A stretch of 64,000 nt of DNA from Populus alba. Taxonomy: Eukaryota > Streptophyta > Magnoliopsida > Malpighiales > Salicaceae. Positions 1-11,130 of this stretch are shown piece by piece. The stretch lies in NCBI RefSeq assembly GCF_005239225.2, contig NC_133289.1, positions 9,369,501 to 9,433,500 of the forward strand, given 5' to 3'. Made by a program: the position numbers and the translations under genes. The notes under the pieces are model-generated. The model did not search any database. It saw nothing but the letters and a program-made list of their open reading frames with translations, and had not been told where the DNA came from. How positions within the stretch are numbered: the first letter of the stretch is position 1; each line of letters opens with the position of its first letter.

Positions 1-2
1 AA

Positions 3-167
3 CCACTGTGGATTCAGACATTTCTATTTGTTTCCCAGCTTCGTCTCGATTGGTCAACTACAACTTCTGTTCGATTATTATATGAAATGGACAAAGAGCG
101 AGAGTACAGGATAGTCAAGCGGATGCATAACTTATTGGGCTTTGATTCTAGTTGGGTTGGGTTTTAA
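3..167 (+). other. open frame cut by the left window edge (unidentified)
   Basis: From base 3 a frame stays open for 54 codons and ends at TAA 165-167. The translated part is rich in charged residues (for example MDKEREYRIVKRMHN near bases 88-132) and reads like protein rather than random AT-rich DNA. It has no start in the window and I do not recognise the family. It could be the last exon of a gene to the left or the end of a transposable-element ORF. The T-rich sequence that follows shows no coding character. Confidence 0.3.
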
Positions 168-3100
168 GTGTGTGTACCGTGAGAGGCATCGAGTTTAGTC
201 TCTTGCAATTTATTCCTGGCAACTGGGTTTTAGGTGGGTTTTTTATTACAGTTGTTCTGCAGTCTTTCACTCTTTTGATCGACAATTATGGGCCATGCTT
301 CTCTTATTGCAGTTGTGTTTGGTGCCCTGCTATGCGACTTAGGCTAGAGAGGCATCGTTGTGCCTTCAATACGCACTCTATTGTGCGATATTGAGAGAGT
401 TGCTACTCTCTTGTTTGGAGTTTTTAGTTCAATCTTGATTGGGAGGGTCGGGTTCCAACCCTTCTCCTAGGAGAGTAGAGGCTTCGAGGGGAGGGGATTG
501 TAACCGGGTAAGTTTCTCCTTTATTATGGTTTGATTTTAGGCTGGTTTAATTATTTTTTATAATGATGACCTTCTCTGTTTCACTGTCTTTTATTTTTGT
601 CTTGGTTTGATGCATTTTTATGGCTTGGACACTCGCTATTTTGCCTATAAAATGGCTTTTAAAGGGAGATATTTTCTTCCTCTATTGGCTTTTTGAAGTT
701 TGTGTTTTGCTTTTTGTGAATGTGAATTTTCCTTCTCCGTTGCAATGGTTTGATTTAATTTTGATTTTTCATTTAGATTCGTGCTCTAACTCTTCCGTGA
801 TGGTTTCTGATTCTGTTGTTGTGAGAACAATTATTGAATCTTTCCTTTTTCTTTGGAAATATTCTCTCTGTTTTTTGTTTGCCACCTTCGCTTTATTTTC
901 CGTTTCCTTTGATCTATATTGGAGGTTAGTGGAGTTTTATGGTCTTTCTTTCACTACTTGGAGGTGCTTTCTTTGCGTGTTTTTTCACGATAGTCTATGA
1001 TATAGTCTTTAGTACTCTTGCTTGATTTCTTATTGACATTCACGATAGTCTATGAAGTCAACTTGGTTTGGTGTTGGTTTTTTCAATCATTTTGACTTCG
1101 CTTGGTTTTGATTGCATTTTGCAATTTTTACTATTGAAGTCATTGGTTTTTCTTAGGTGTATGTGTTGTGTATGCTCTTTTCTTAGAGATGGAAATTGAT
1201 GTTACAAGGTTCATCCTTTTGAATTTATGACTATTGACTTCTTTTTTTTGTTTTTCAATTATATGTAAGGGGTCGTTGTTTACGAGCTTTGCCTTTGATG
1301 TTTTGGATAGCTTGAGCTGTTTATTTGTTTGTTTGTGCTATCTTTTGATTTTTCATTTACATCCCTGTGTTTTTATTTACCGGATTTTCCTTTGATTTCT
1401 CAAATGGCTTCTGCTATTTATTTAGGTAAGATTTTGTTGTCTCTTGCTTTGTAGTCCTGCAGTTGTATGTTTGTTCTAGATGAATTTGCTTTGTGTTTGT
1501 CTTTTTGCATTTAGGGAGATGTTATGATTTTTTTTTAACCAAAAATGAGATATAGGTTGTGTGTCATATGCTCAATACAACTTGCATGTTGCTTAAAGCC
1601 ATCATGATTTCTTTGTTTATTTGGTTTGGTGCTAGTTTAAGGCCTTTGAATAACTTGATTTTTTGAATCTTTTTCCAGGCTCAATTACATCATGCCTTTG
1701 AGAGGTTATGGCTGTTTTTAGAAAGATCTTGTTTAGAGTTTCAAACAATTGATCCTGATATTGCTACCTTTTCTATTTTTAAAGGTTTGCTTTGTGATTC
1801 TGTTTCTCTTTGGCTTATGTCATTTCACACTAGACAAATTCATAGAGGATTGATATTTTAGAAAAGCTTGTTGAGATTATGTACAAAGTACAATGCTTTC
1901 TTGATTTTTCATGCATTGTTTCTTTTACGTCGTTGTTGTGATTGTTGAGTCTTTTTTGCAACTATGTATTCTACTTCTCTTATGCTCTTCGCACTTCTTT
2001 CTTGCTTTGAAGTTGCGGAGATGCTGTTATGCTTTTTTAGTTTTCAAAATGAGATTGATGTTGTGTATTAAGTGTTGGGTGTGATGTTGCCTTCTCGGTA
2101 GCTCTGGATTAGGTTCTTTGTTTGTTTGCTTTAGGGATGGTTTTATGTCTTTGGATAGCCTAAAATTTGAACTGCTTTTCCAGGTTTAATTATATCATGG
2201 ATTTGAGAGGTTGTTGTATTTTTTGAAGTGATCTTCATAGAACTTTATCGCAATTGATTCTAGTACTGCTCACATCTTTATCTCTCTCTTATTAAAAAAA
2301 CCTTTTTGTTAGTTCTTATGCGTTAGACAAAAATTTTCTATGAGGCATCTTTGCATGAACACAAAGGTTTGTGATGTTTAATTGAGATTATGGAAGATTA
2401 GTTTCAACATTTAAGATTCAAATGTATTTACTGTAAACGTAATGGTTCCATGTAGCAATGCCAATTTTTTTTTAAGAAATTACACATACAATATTACGAC
2501 AACAGTCCTATAAAATGGTGGAAACTCCAACATTTCTAGTTCTTCAATATTGAGATATTGTTTCCTTGTATTTCCTCTGTCATTGGTGTTTAGAACCAAC
2601 TCCAACTATCTTTTGCAGAAGTAGTGAAGCCATTTGACAACTACGATGTCCACCAGGATTCCATTTTGCCGCTAACTATGTAGGCTGCCACAACTCTTTC
2701 AATGTTGGTGGACTGAATATGCTAAAAAACCCGTGTAAATACTAGGATAACATTAGTTTGGTTAGAATCCATGGAGCCTTTTTGTCTTGCTTAGTTCTCT
2801 GTTTCAAACATGTTTCTTAATGCTACTATACTAAGCTAATGTTGTGACTTAACGATTCATGAATTTAGTATATTGAAAGGCTCTGTGCCAACTAGAACCA
2901 TCACTCCCTTATTGAACATTAAAGGCTTACACCTTCTTTTTTTTTTAAATGTCAGATTGCAGAAACCAGTGTAAAACACTGCGAACTATAGCGGAGCGCG
3001 GACAATAAAGCTAGCTAGTATGGAACTAGATTGTAATCAGGCATTGGATGACATACCCTCCTATGGGATTTGTTCATTAAATGATAATTTGGTATATTAT

Positions 3101-3660
3101 TTTTTTATTCGATAACAAGGAGTTTATGCGTTTACTAAAGTCAAAAATCTTAATTAGAAGATCTTAAGCAGATATTCTCTATATTATTTTGATGCAATCA
3201 CTTTTTTTTTAATAAATTCTTTCCATTTCAAGATCTAAACTCAAAAAACTATAAAAATCGAGTATATCTTCTTAACCACACTTGAAGACAATATGCTAAA
3301 CTGCAGGTTGAAGGACAAACCCGCACCCTATACCAGTCCATGTCAGGCCACCCAGTAGACCTTCGAACCCGCAAGTTGACGGCCTAAACCCAAACCTTAT
3401 AGCTGAGGGGCTAAGCTCACATGAGACCCCTAATTTCACTCAACTCTTCACAAGTATATGCTTAATTACAATGATCAAAGTTAGAGTTTGCTCAAATATC
3501 AAGCATTAAAACAGAACATAAATATAACATACCGAGATTCTCAAAATGTAACCACTAATTTTTTTTTTATTGTTCTATATTTATAATTTTACTTTTATTT
3601 TTACAAAGGAAAACTAAAATTACACGGGAAATTAGAAAAATAAACCACAGCAGATGATCA
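168..3660. other. T-rich non-coding stretch
   Basis: The plus strand is strongly T-rich to about 2.5 kb and then AT-rich. Small open frames are present (for example 620-1000), but they are dominated by Phe, Leu, Ser and Val from T-rich codons and have no recognisable domain. The stretch looks like intronic, untranslated or old transposon-derived DNA. It contains the decayed direct repeat listed separately. I see no tRNA, rRNA or conserved protein exon. Confidence 0.5.
1505..2290. repeat. decayed direct repeat, two copies about 507 bp apart
   Basis: Copy 1 runs from about 1505 to 1795 and copy 2 from about 2005 to 2290. Shared landmarks keep the same order: GAGATG followed by TTATG (1516 and 2018), AAAATGAGAT, GTTGTGT, and the sequence CCAGG..AATTA.ATCATG..TTTGAGAGGTT (1675 and 2182), then CAATTGAT. 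Identity looks moderate with small indels, so the duplication is old or the copies belong to a dispersed family. Confidence 0.5.
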
Positions 3661-4090
3661 TCATCGCCCCCACTTAACCTCCACCCTTTGCCCAACAAGA
3701 CAGGAAAAAAAAAAAGATGAGACAGCAAACTATTGTAGTTTGTTTTTCTATTGAAATAGATACTCGCATCCCCACATGAAGCTTTGGCTTTTTATTTAAA
3801 AGGAAAAAACCAAGCTCGACATACCGGTAAAAAAAAAATAGAAGAAGATAAAAGGTGGGGATTTGGATGCAAGAAGGGCTATAATCGATGAAGGAAAAGG
3901 CCGCCGGGGAGGAGATGGTGTTGCGATTAATCACTTTCCAGTTCCCATAGTATTCAAGCAGCAGATCAAAATTCAAAATCAGAATGGGATGATCCATTCC
4001 TTGCTAATTAAGTATGCACTGTACGGTATATATATACCCTTTAATTCCCTTTATATGTAGGAAGCAAGTGTCATAGCTAGCTAGTTATAA

Positions 4091-4857
4091 TTAGGTAGAA
4101 AATCGTCTGGTTGAACCAAACATCTGGTCGAGGAGGATGACAATAGCCATGGCCACCGAGCTGTCAATTTCCGGGCCAACAAGGAGGCGGAATACGTCTA
4201 CACCAAAAGCCACCCCACCCACTCTCTCTTTCTGCTTGATCTCAGCCACCCTTCTCTTCTTCTCATCATACACCGCACAGCATCTTTGTGCATACGATCC
4301 CTCTATCTCATACATAACGTTCTTGTTACTACCTGCGGCTCGGCTAACATTAGCTAAACACTTTTTGTTGAGGATGCTAACATGCTTCTTCACAGAGAAC
4401 TCGGGGTTGATGGCTGTTTCTCCATTATACACCAGCCAACTATCTCCTAAGCTCAACCTCTGTTATTAATTACATCAGATAAAAATGAGTAAGGCCATTA
4501 ATATAATTGCCTAAGTAAGCAACCCATTTATACCATTCAAGCTGGTATATGAAAATATATATAATATACCTTGCGTCGCATGGTGAGGAGAGGCTTGCCG
4601 GCAGCATCCATAAGAACGATCTCACCATTACTACCGGAAGTGGCCATATAGTTGTCAACCCTAAACAAAAGGTTGCCCTTGCTATCAAAGACTGTAAAGC
4701 CATTGCAGTTGAACAACAAAGACTTCTTCCACACGGTTAAAACAACCGCGTGATCTGCGTCTAAGGCATTGTTAGAGGACTTGAGCTTGAGCAGCTGGCG
4801 CCGTTTCTCATTGGTGGTGGCGGTGGTGGGAGCGACGTTAGGGTATACTTTCGCCAT
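4091..4857 (-). CDS. LURP-one-related (LOR) protein
   Basis: Two exons, complement of 4091-4459 and 4570-4857, 218 aa. The intron has GT at 4569-4568 and AG at 4461-4460, and the phase-0 join reads TMRRK-RLSLGD. The LOR/DUF567 fold (tubby-like C-terminal superfamily) fills the protein: a VLTVWKKS strand near the N-terminus, GFTVFDSKGNLLFRVDNY, VLMDAAGKPLLTMRRK, then a second half with YEIEGSY and the C-terminal hydrophobic helix AMAIVILLDQMF, the buried helix typical of this fold. The length matches the family (about 200-220 aa). The ATG at 4857 starts MAKVYPNV; the frame is open further upstream but contains no earlier ATG. The Arabidopsis namesake LURP1 is needed for basal defence to an oomycete; the role of this member is unknown. 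No neighbouring gene suggests a function. Confidence 0.9.
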
Positions 4858-5010
4858 CGCTGAACTTATGCGGGGAGTAATCGATTCCAGCCTCACAACT
4901 TTACCCTGTCCTGGAGAGGAGAGGAGAGGAGAGGAGAAGGAGAGTGAGAAAGAGGGGCGTGTTTCTCTTTTTTGAGTTGTTTATGGCAAGTTGATATTCA
5001 ACACTCACCC

Positions 5011-5020
5011 TTATATATAG
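5011..5020 (-). promoter_or_regulatory. TATA box of the LOR gene at 4091-4857
   Basis: On the minus strand the sequence reads CTATATATAAGGG, a canonical plant TATA element about 155 bp upstream of the chosen ATG. Transcription would start near 4985. The expected 5' UTR contains a GGAGA-type purine tract on the plus strand (CT-rich on the sense strand) at about 4913-4945, a common feature of plant leaders. Confidence 0.65.
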
Positions 5021-5464
5021 CAGCAGTAGGAGTAACAAGATCAAGAGCCAAGGGGTGAGGCTAGGCTTGAAAGGTTAATATTCCTACGGCTAGCTAATGG
5101 TTCCGACGTGTCCAAACAAATCGAAAAATATTATAGAGGATGCCTTGACAAAGAATAAGATATATATCGCACCTAAAGGCGCACGATTGTGAAAAGAAAG
5201 TCCAAGAGTGCGCCACCCCACCCCACCCTGACCCCTCAATTGCATGACGTATATGACGACGAAAAGCACCCCACTAGCTATTATTATTACTATTATTATT
5301 ATTTAAATACAATGTAGGGTATTGATTAGTTTGTGCGTATCAACTAAGTTTTTAGAACTATAAATCAGTTTTTATATTAGGTTAAGCTTTGCGGTTCGTG
5401 GATCACTAGTGAAATTCAAACTTTAAAATCTTAAAAGAGTTTTGTTTAGGTTTCTTTAGAAATA

Positions 5465-5650
5465 TGATTTGTTTTTTTTTTAAAAAATATTTTTATTTAA
5501 AAATATATTAAAATAATATTTTTTATTTTTTAAAAATCATTTTTAATATCAACGTATTAAAATGATTTAAAAATACAAAAAAAATAATTTAAAATAAAAA
5601 AATAAATATTTTTTAATTTTTTTTTAAAATATTTTTAGAACATAAAAATA
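5465..5650 (+). repeat. copy of an AT-rich dispersed (MITE-like) repeat family
   Basis: Core order: TTTTTATTTAAAAATATATT, AAAATAATATTTTTTATTTT, then ATTTTTAATATCAACGTATT and AAAATGATTTAAAAA. The same core recurs at about 9040-9235, 27535-27725 and 48180-48345 in this orientation and at 19170-19345 and 31110-31280 reversed. Family assignment is not possible by eye. Confidence 0.6.
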
Positions 5651-5660
5651 AATAACATTT

Positions 5661-5798
5661 AATTCTTTTAATTCCTAGCTAAATATCGCTAGAAAAACAT
5701 CTTTGGGTTTTAGCTAATACCCTAAATTTAATTCTTTTAATTCCTAGCTACATATCGCTAGAAAAACATCTTTGGGTTTTAGCTAATACCCTAAATGC
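5661..5798. repeat. 69-bp tandem duplication
   Basis: Two head-to-tail copies, 5661-5729 and 5730-5798, both beginning AATTCTTTTAATTCCTAGCT and ending with GCTAATACCCTAAAT. The only difference I see is CTAAATATC versus CTACATATC. Near-identity implies a recent duplication. Confidence 0.9.
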
Positions 5799-6073
5799 AC
5801 AAAATTACAACTTTCATTTATTGGATTGTTATTAGCAGGAGATTACGAAGTTATTTACCACTTAAAAAAATAAATTAAAAGTAGAAGACCGATGGGGTTG
5901 GTGGTAAGTAATGGGCTTGATTGTAATCATTAATTAATTAATTGTAGATCAACACCAATGATAGAATTCCTTCTTTAACAATTGCAGCCCCACGCTATCT
6001 TTTCTTCTAAGCCAATTAAATAATAATCATCACTCATGAAATACCAAGCAAGAAAGTACACAAACAAATACTA

Positions 6074-6099
6074 TACATACATACATACATACATACATT
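6074..6099. repeat. (CATA)n microsatellite
   Basis: About six uninterrupted units of the tetranucleotide CATA/ATAC. Likely length-variable. Confidence 0.85.
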
Positions 6100-6232
6100 C
6101 CTATATATAATAAATAAACAAAATCTATATGGTAAACTTGTGGCTGAGGACTAATTAGCGGTGCTAGGAGGGACACCCATACTCTTCCCAGAGATATTTT
6201 TTTTGGTTGTTCTACTTATACCAAGTCAAGTC

Positions 6233-6233
6233 A

Positions 6234-6301
<68 letters not shown>
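6233..6301. repeat. (AAT)n-(ATT)n palindromic microsatellite
   Basis: About 12 AAT units (to 6270) are followed without a gap by about 10 ATT units. The two halves are reverse complements, so the tract is a perfect inverted repeat with essentially no loop, centred near 6270. Confidence 0.9.
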
Positions 6302-6303
<2 letters not shown>

Positions 6304-8030
6304 AAAATACTAAAAAATAATGGTAATTTATTTTGACTTTTATATGACAACTATGAATTGTTACAATGGAACCGGGTCAGCCTCTTTTTCTTTTTTTCTT
6401 TTCTTTTTTGTTATTGAAAAAACTATTTAAATATGGTCACTCAATTTTTTTTTTAATTTTATTCTTCCACGTCATATTCATAAAGTTTCAAATCTCTATT
6501 TATTTCATTAGGCGTGCTATGCTGTATTTATAAAATAAAAAACTATCTTGACATTAAATTGATCATCAATGTTGCAAATTGAATTGAATTTTATTAATAT
6601 CAAATCTAACACAAAAAAAATCGTTTTCACTGTTTACATTGAGAAAAAAGCTATACTTTGATTTTCAAAATCTTTATATTTTTTTTAATTTTTGGTCTTA
6701 GTGTTTTGAGGGTTTCATATTTTAGTCTTAAATTTTATTTATTTAAGTTTCGATCCTTAGATTAAGAAGAGAAAGAGAGAGAGAGTCGCCTAAAAAAAAA
6801 AAAGAGATAAAAGTACCTGCAGGCCAACCACGTTCTAGTTACCAAAAGACCAATCTTGCTGTCGATAAATTTATATTTGAAAATAATGTTTAACAAAGGT
6901 GATTTTCTTTGAACAAGTCATTAAAAATAAACTGAGACCTCTAAAATTGTTTGTTATTCGATTGGATCTTGAAATTTTAGAGTGATTGTACGTTTTGTTT
7001 TTGGTATTTGAAATATGATTATTGAAATTTGTATGATGTTTTGTTGTTAAAAATTAAAAAAATAATTAGGAAAAACAATTTTGAACAAAAAAAAACATTT
7101 CTCTTCCATAATCATCATTAACTGTTTTATGTACTTATTGTATAATTAATAAATAAGGATTAATTTGAAAAAAAATCCTCCATGACAACTAATGGGAATT
7201 ATCAATAGTCTAAGCTAATCCAATCTTTAATTAGAGTTTACGTCACAATCATAACAATCCCATTGGCTGGGGGCGGTTTATGCTACTACCCCATCAGTGG
7301 CCCTGGAGCCATTTTTCTATGAGGAATGCCTCTGACCCTCTTGTTTTTATTTGATTTCTTTATTTAGATACTTTCCTCAGCTTATTATTATTAATTTAGG
7401 ATCGATGTAGATGTAGATAATACACTAAAACTTTTTGATATAAGGATAGCTTCTGATTTTTTTCTTTTATCCGGGTATCCTTATATTTTTTTTTTAAAGT
7501 AAGATTAGTTCTGTTCAGAATTCGTAATTATCTCTCTTAATAAGTATATTTTTAAAAAATCAAACTTGTATTTTTATTTTTATAAGGATATGACAATGTT
7601 TTAACCACTAGATCAACACGGATTATAATTAATTCAAGCTTAAAAGGACATATTGTCGAGATTCGTCTCTCGATTTTAGTTGGAGTTGTGCAATCTAGAC
7701 ACGCATTGGCTGGCTGAGGGGAGAAAGAGGATGGCCTTGCGAATTCTATTTTAAACTCTAAGGTCCTTATCCTCAGTCCTCATCGCCTTTTGATATATTA
7801 TCAGGATCGAGCATCGAAAGGACACGAGGCTTCTGCTATCCCATGGCGCCATTAAAAATCGATAACAGGCTCTGTCAAAGGTCACATGAAAGAGGATCCA
7901 TCTCCTTCTGATTCCAATTCACAAGCTTGTGGACGAGGAGGCGCGACAAAATAGCACCTGCGGACATGGTGCATATTCTGATATATACATACATATATAT
8001 ATACCTACATACACACCCACATATATGTAT

Positions 8031-8246
8031 AAAACATTGCGCGCTTGAGGTCTTAACCCAGTGATTGAAGGGACTTGTTCTCTTCCTCTGCATCCTGGGT
8101 TCAAACCTCACCGTACACGTCTGTCACCCCCGCGATGCCTTACATGCTCATTGGGTTTGCAGGATGTTCAGTGAACCGTGAGATTAGTCGTGGTGCGCGC
8201 AAGCTGGCCCGGACACCCACGTAAATAATAATAAAAAAAAACATTG
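8031..8246 (+). mobile_element. tRNA-derived SINE with target-site duplications
   Basis: The body is 8041-8236. It is flanked by the 10-bp direct repeat AAAACATTGC at 8031-8040 and 8237-8246 (the A-run makes the exact edge ambiguous by a few bases). A polymerase III box B match, GGTTCAAACC, lies at 8098-8107, and a weaker box-A-like segment lies near 8047-8063. The 3' end is A-rich (GTAAATAATAATAAAAAAAA). Length (about 200 bp), internal promoter, A-rich tail and TSD together define a SINE. The 3' half, GC-rich with GTGCGCGCAAGCTGGCCCGG, resembles SINEs I associate with poplar and willow, from memory only. Confidence 0.85.
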
Positions 8247-9035
8247 CTCTCAATTGTCTTGGACGGTAGCCTCTCGGTTTTGGCGAAGTAGGGCCAGGCG
8301 CATATCGGCTATTCATGACAATGCAATGGATGTGATTATTAGGGTTTTGACTAGAGCATGCTTGAGATGCCTGCTCAAGATACCAGTTCATACTTCGCAG
8401 CCTTGCTTTCTTTGTAGTCGACGCTACACGGGCGATGAACAGGAGGAGATTCTAACTTTTTATGGCCATAAAAAGAAGAAGAAAAGGGGGTCTATAGTGC
8501 GATGAAGGGAGGCGTTGAAATGGAGGAAAGAGGAGAGAAGAAGACACGCGTAAGGGTGATGCTTTGATAGCGATGTGCAACTAGCTAGCTACAACGACTC
8601 GCTGTAGTGGTATTCAGTTTTTAGTGGAGGGAGAACCATCCGCCATTGCACTCCTCCTCATAATAATATAGAAATATCCCCATAGCCACCACTACGTAAG
8701 AAGACGGCGAGATGATTCGATTCCTACTCGCTACCATTTCATAATCAAACTAGAAAACACCTTCTTCTTCCTTTTTTTTCCTTTTTTCCCCCTAAAATTC
8801 CCTGTGCTTCTATACTTTGTCTTAATCAATGAAAGCATCCTCTCTTCCTAATTCTCCAATCACCTCATGCCACTCCTACTTTTCTAATTTCATGCTAACA
8901 CGTCTTATTCAACAAGTCTTATTCCCTATGAGGTTTGTCGGCAATTAATGGTCGAGGCTGGGAAGACCCATAAATTAGGTCTATAATACATTTGGTTTTT
9001 AGTTTTTCATTATTTTCGGTGTTGTTTATTTTATT
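8247..9035. other. intergenic region without a recognised gene
   Basis: Base composition is more balanced than the surroundings. A frame at 8254-8505 (83 codons) begins inside the SINE-flanking sequence and matches no family I know. A pyrimidine tract lies at 8761-8790. I see nothing else to support. Confidence 0.5.
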
Positions 9036-9039
9036 ATCT

Positions 9040-9235
9040 TGTTTTAAAGGCTGTTTTTTAAAGTATTTTTTATTTAAAAATATATTAAAATAATATTTTT
9101 TATTTTTTAAAAATTATTTTTGATATTAGCGCATCAAAATACTAAAAAAATATTAATGTAAAGCAAATAAAAAAATAAAAATTTTTAAATTTTTTTAAAA
9201 ATATTTTTAAAACAAAAAATTTACAAAAAAAATAT
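9040..9235 (+). repeat. copy of the AT-rich dispersed repeat family
   Basis: Contains the family core: AAGTATTTTTTATTTAAAAA, ATATTAAAATAATATTTTTT, then TTTTTGATATTAGCGCATCA followed by AAAATAC. It ends in an A/T-rich 3' part with AAAATATTTTTAAAAC. Same orientation as the copy at 5465-5650. Confidence 0.65.
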
Positions 9236-10140
9236 TAAGGCATGCATACACTCAAGCTTCCGCAACAATAAATTGCCAAACAATAATGGGGAATTTCGAG
9301 AGTTCTCAGCGTTCAGAATCATTTTCATTATTGATGTCGAACCCCGAATCAAAAGATCACCAATCTGCCATGAATTGTGCATCCATGATTTTCAGTCCAC
9401 ATGCTTAAATTCCTCTCCAAATAGAAAGGCCAAAGCATTGAACCACGTTAGCTGCGACACCTGTAAAATGATTCCTTCTACATACAATTCATTAACGAAT
9501 ATGGCAGCACATAAAGCATAAAATTACATCGACCTCAACTAGGACCTTTTCTAGTGGTTCTCCTCAGTTTACCACAAACCCACAGGAAGCTGATATTCTT
9601 TTTAATTCCCATCTTATTCCAAAGTTGTGAGGACATGCAAGGTTGCAATCTCAGCCGCAACAAAACTAAGAAAAATCTACTTTATACACTCGAGAAAAAC
9701 TCTAAGAAAGATGGAAAGATACCTTTTACTTTGAGTGGATTTAATTAAAACCATTAGCTCAGAGAGAGAGAGATTGATATGAAGGTGCTTATACTACACA
9801 TAAACAGTCATTAATTGATTCATTGAGAACAATAATTGCTTGTTATGTGTATTTTAGCAAGTTAGTGAAGATGATTGAGATCAATTATCGACCAAAAAGA
9901 TAAGAATTTAAGTTATTGATTGACTATTAAAACTAGCAGTTAATGCTAGTAAATGTTGTAGGATAATTAAACTTCTAACACATACAACTGTTAGGAGGAG
10001 GCGCACAAATGAAAAATATTAATTATACTATGATCTAATAGTAAAAGACCTTTGTACATGGTTAAAATTTATATTTTATGTGAAACTCGATTTTATAATA
10101 TTATAAATAGGTTTTTTAGCAGCTAAAAACAAGGATTATC
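9236..10140. other. intergenic region without a recognised gene
   Basis: Small open frames at 9273-9521 and 9554-9748 show no recognisable motif or domain. AT-rich with a short GA tract (9761-9771). Nothing further supportable. Confidence 0.5.
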
Positions 10141-10447
10141 TTATATATACAATTTCTTTATAAGTTTTATGCAATTTAGCTTCCCGGTGCTTGCCTCTTT
10201 TCTTTCCCTGTTCATGTTTGCACACAATTCTAGTGTCTTAAACCTAGTTGTAAGATCATCAAATCTAGCATTGATTTCGTCAAACCCGGTTTGCATTCGC
10301 CCTTCTAGAGTTATTATCACTACTGAATAACAATCTTGTTGATCCCAAATAGCCTGCATCCTCTAATCATAGTCACGGAGATGGTTGTCACCAACCACTC
10401 CATAATTTGCTATTGATTCGAATGTTAACCCACTCTGATACCATGCA
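10141..10447 (-). pseudogene. Ty3/gypsy LTR end, primer-binding site and gag start (fragment)
   Basis: Reading the minus strand, an LTR ends ...TTGCA at 10444 and is followed directly by TGGTATCAGAGTG (10443-10431), a match to the 3' end of initiator tRNA-Met, the usual primer-binding site. An open frame then runs from 10359 to 10141 with the gag-like stretch FDEINARFDDLTTRF. It stops after about 72 codons; the rest of gag and pol is absent to the left. This is a truncated element whose LTR extends to the right (about 10447-10850). Confidence 0.75.
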
Positions 10448-10850
10448 AGAAGTGTATAAAAAAGATAAAATTAGAGTTCTTAAGCTCTAAGATTACAAAC
10501 CTAAATGTAGAGAAATCTAGAGAATTCTCTAGTATTTATATTAAATCTAAAAAATAGTTTTTTTTCTCTCCATATAATAAATTAAGTATCTATATTTATA
10601 TTAGTCCTAAAATCTTTTGTAGGAAATTATTCTTAATTAAAACTTTCCTAACTAATAGAATCCATCAAGCATTACCATTCTTAAATAGTAAAGTAATAAT
10701 TAAATTAAAAATTCTAAGCTTAGAAAACAAATAATTAAATCCAAAACTAACAAGAAAAATAATTAAAACATGAAAACAATAACTTCATGCTTCATATAAG
10801 ATGCTTTGGGTTTCTTTGCGATTTTTTTTTTCAAACTTGGCCTTGTATAT
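10448..10850 (-). repeat. degenerate gypsy LTR, minus orientation
   Basis: The reverse complement contains GATTCTATTAGTTAGGAAAG, TTTTAATTAAGAATAATTTC and CTAGAGAATTCTCTAGATTT followed by TTTAGGTTTGTAATCTTAGA and AGCTTAAGAACTCTAATTTT. The same ordered words, mutated, occur on the plus strand at about 10860-11095 and 12560-12830, so all three are copies of one LTR. The outer edge near 10850 is a guess. Confidence 0.6.
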
Positions 10851-10859
10851 CTGGTTCGT

Positions 10860-11114
10860 AAACTTCTGAGATAATTGTTCTATATCAGTTAGATAACTTT
10901 TAATGAGAAATCATTTCCAAATGTATTTTGGATTTGGAACTAATATAAATTGAAAGGTATCGTTTATTTTGAAAAATATTTAAACTATTATTTGAATTTT
11001 ATAAAACATTATAGAGTTTTCTCCAAATTTCTTTACAATTTAGGTCTATAACCTTAGAACTTAAGAACTCTAGCTTTTTATCCATGCTATACGTTGTGTT
11101 AATTGGTATTAAAG
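10860..11114 (+). repeat. degenerate gypsy LTR and primer-binding site, plus orientation
   Basis: Contains GAACTAATATAAATTGAAAG, AACTATTATTTGAATTTTAT, AGAGTTTTCTCCAAATTTC and TTTAGGTCTATAACCTTAGA, aligning with the 12560-12830 copy. It is followed at 11104-11114 by TGGTATTAAAG, the tRNA-Met primer-binding site with two changes (C to T, G to A) that fit cytosine deamination. It lies back to back with the minus-strand LTR at 10448-10850. Confidence 0.65.
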
Positions 11115-11130
11115 TACGCTTACATCTTTG

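Larger units (their letters stand above)
5021..8030. other. AT-rich intergenic region
   Basis: No recognisable protein exon on either strand. It holds an AT-rich dispersed repeat (about 5465-5650), a 69-bp tandem duplication (5661-5798), a CATA tract (6074-6099), an AAT/ATT palindromic tract (6233-6301) and scattered poly-A/T. Around 7640-7960 the base composition is more balanced but no long frame resembles a known protein. Confidence 0.6.

Noticed and set aside
620..1000. 126-codon open frame
   Set aside because: Composition (Phe/Leu/Val/Ser) simply reflects T-rich DNA; no signal, motif or family resemblance.
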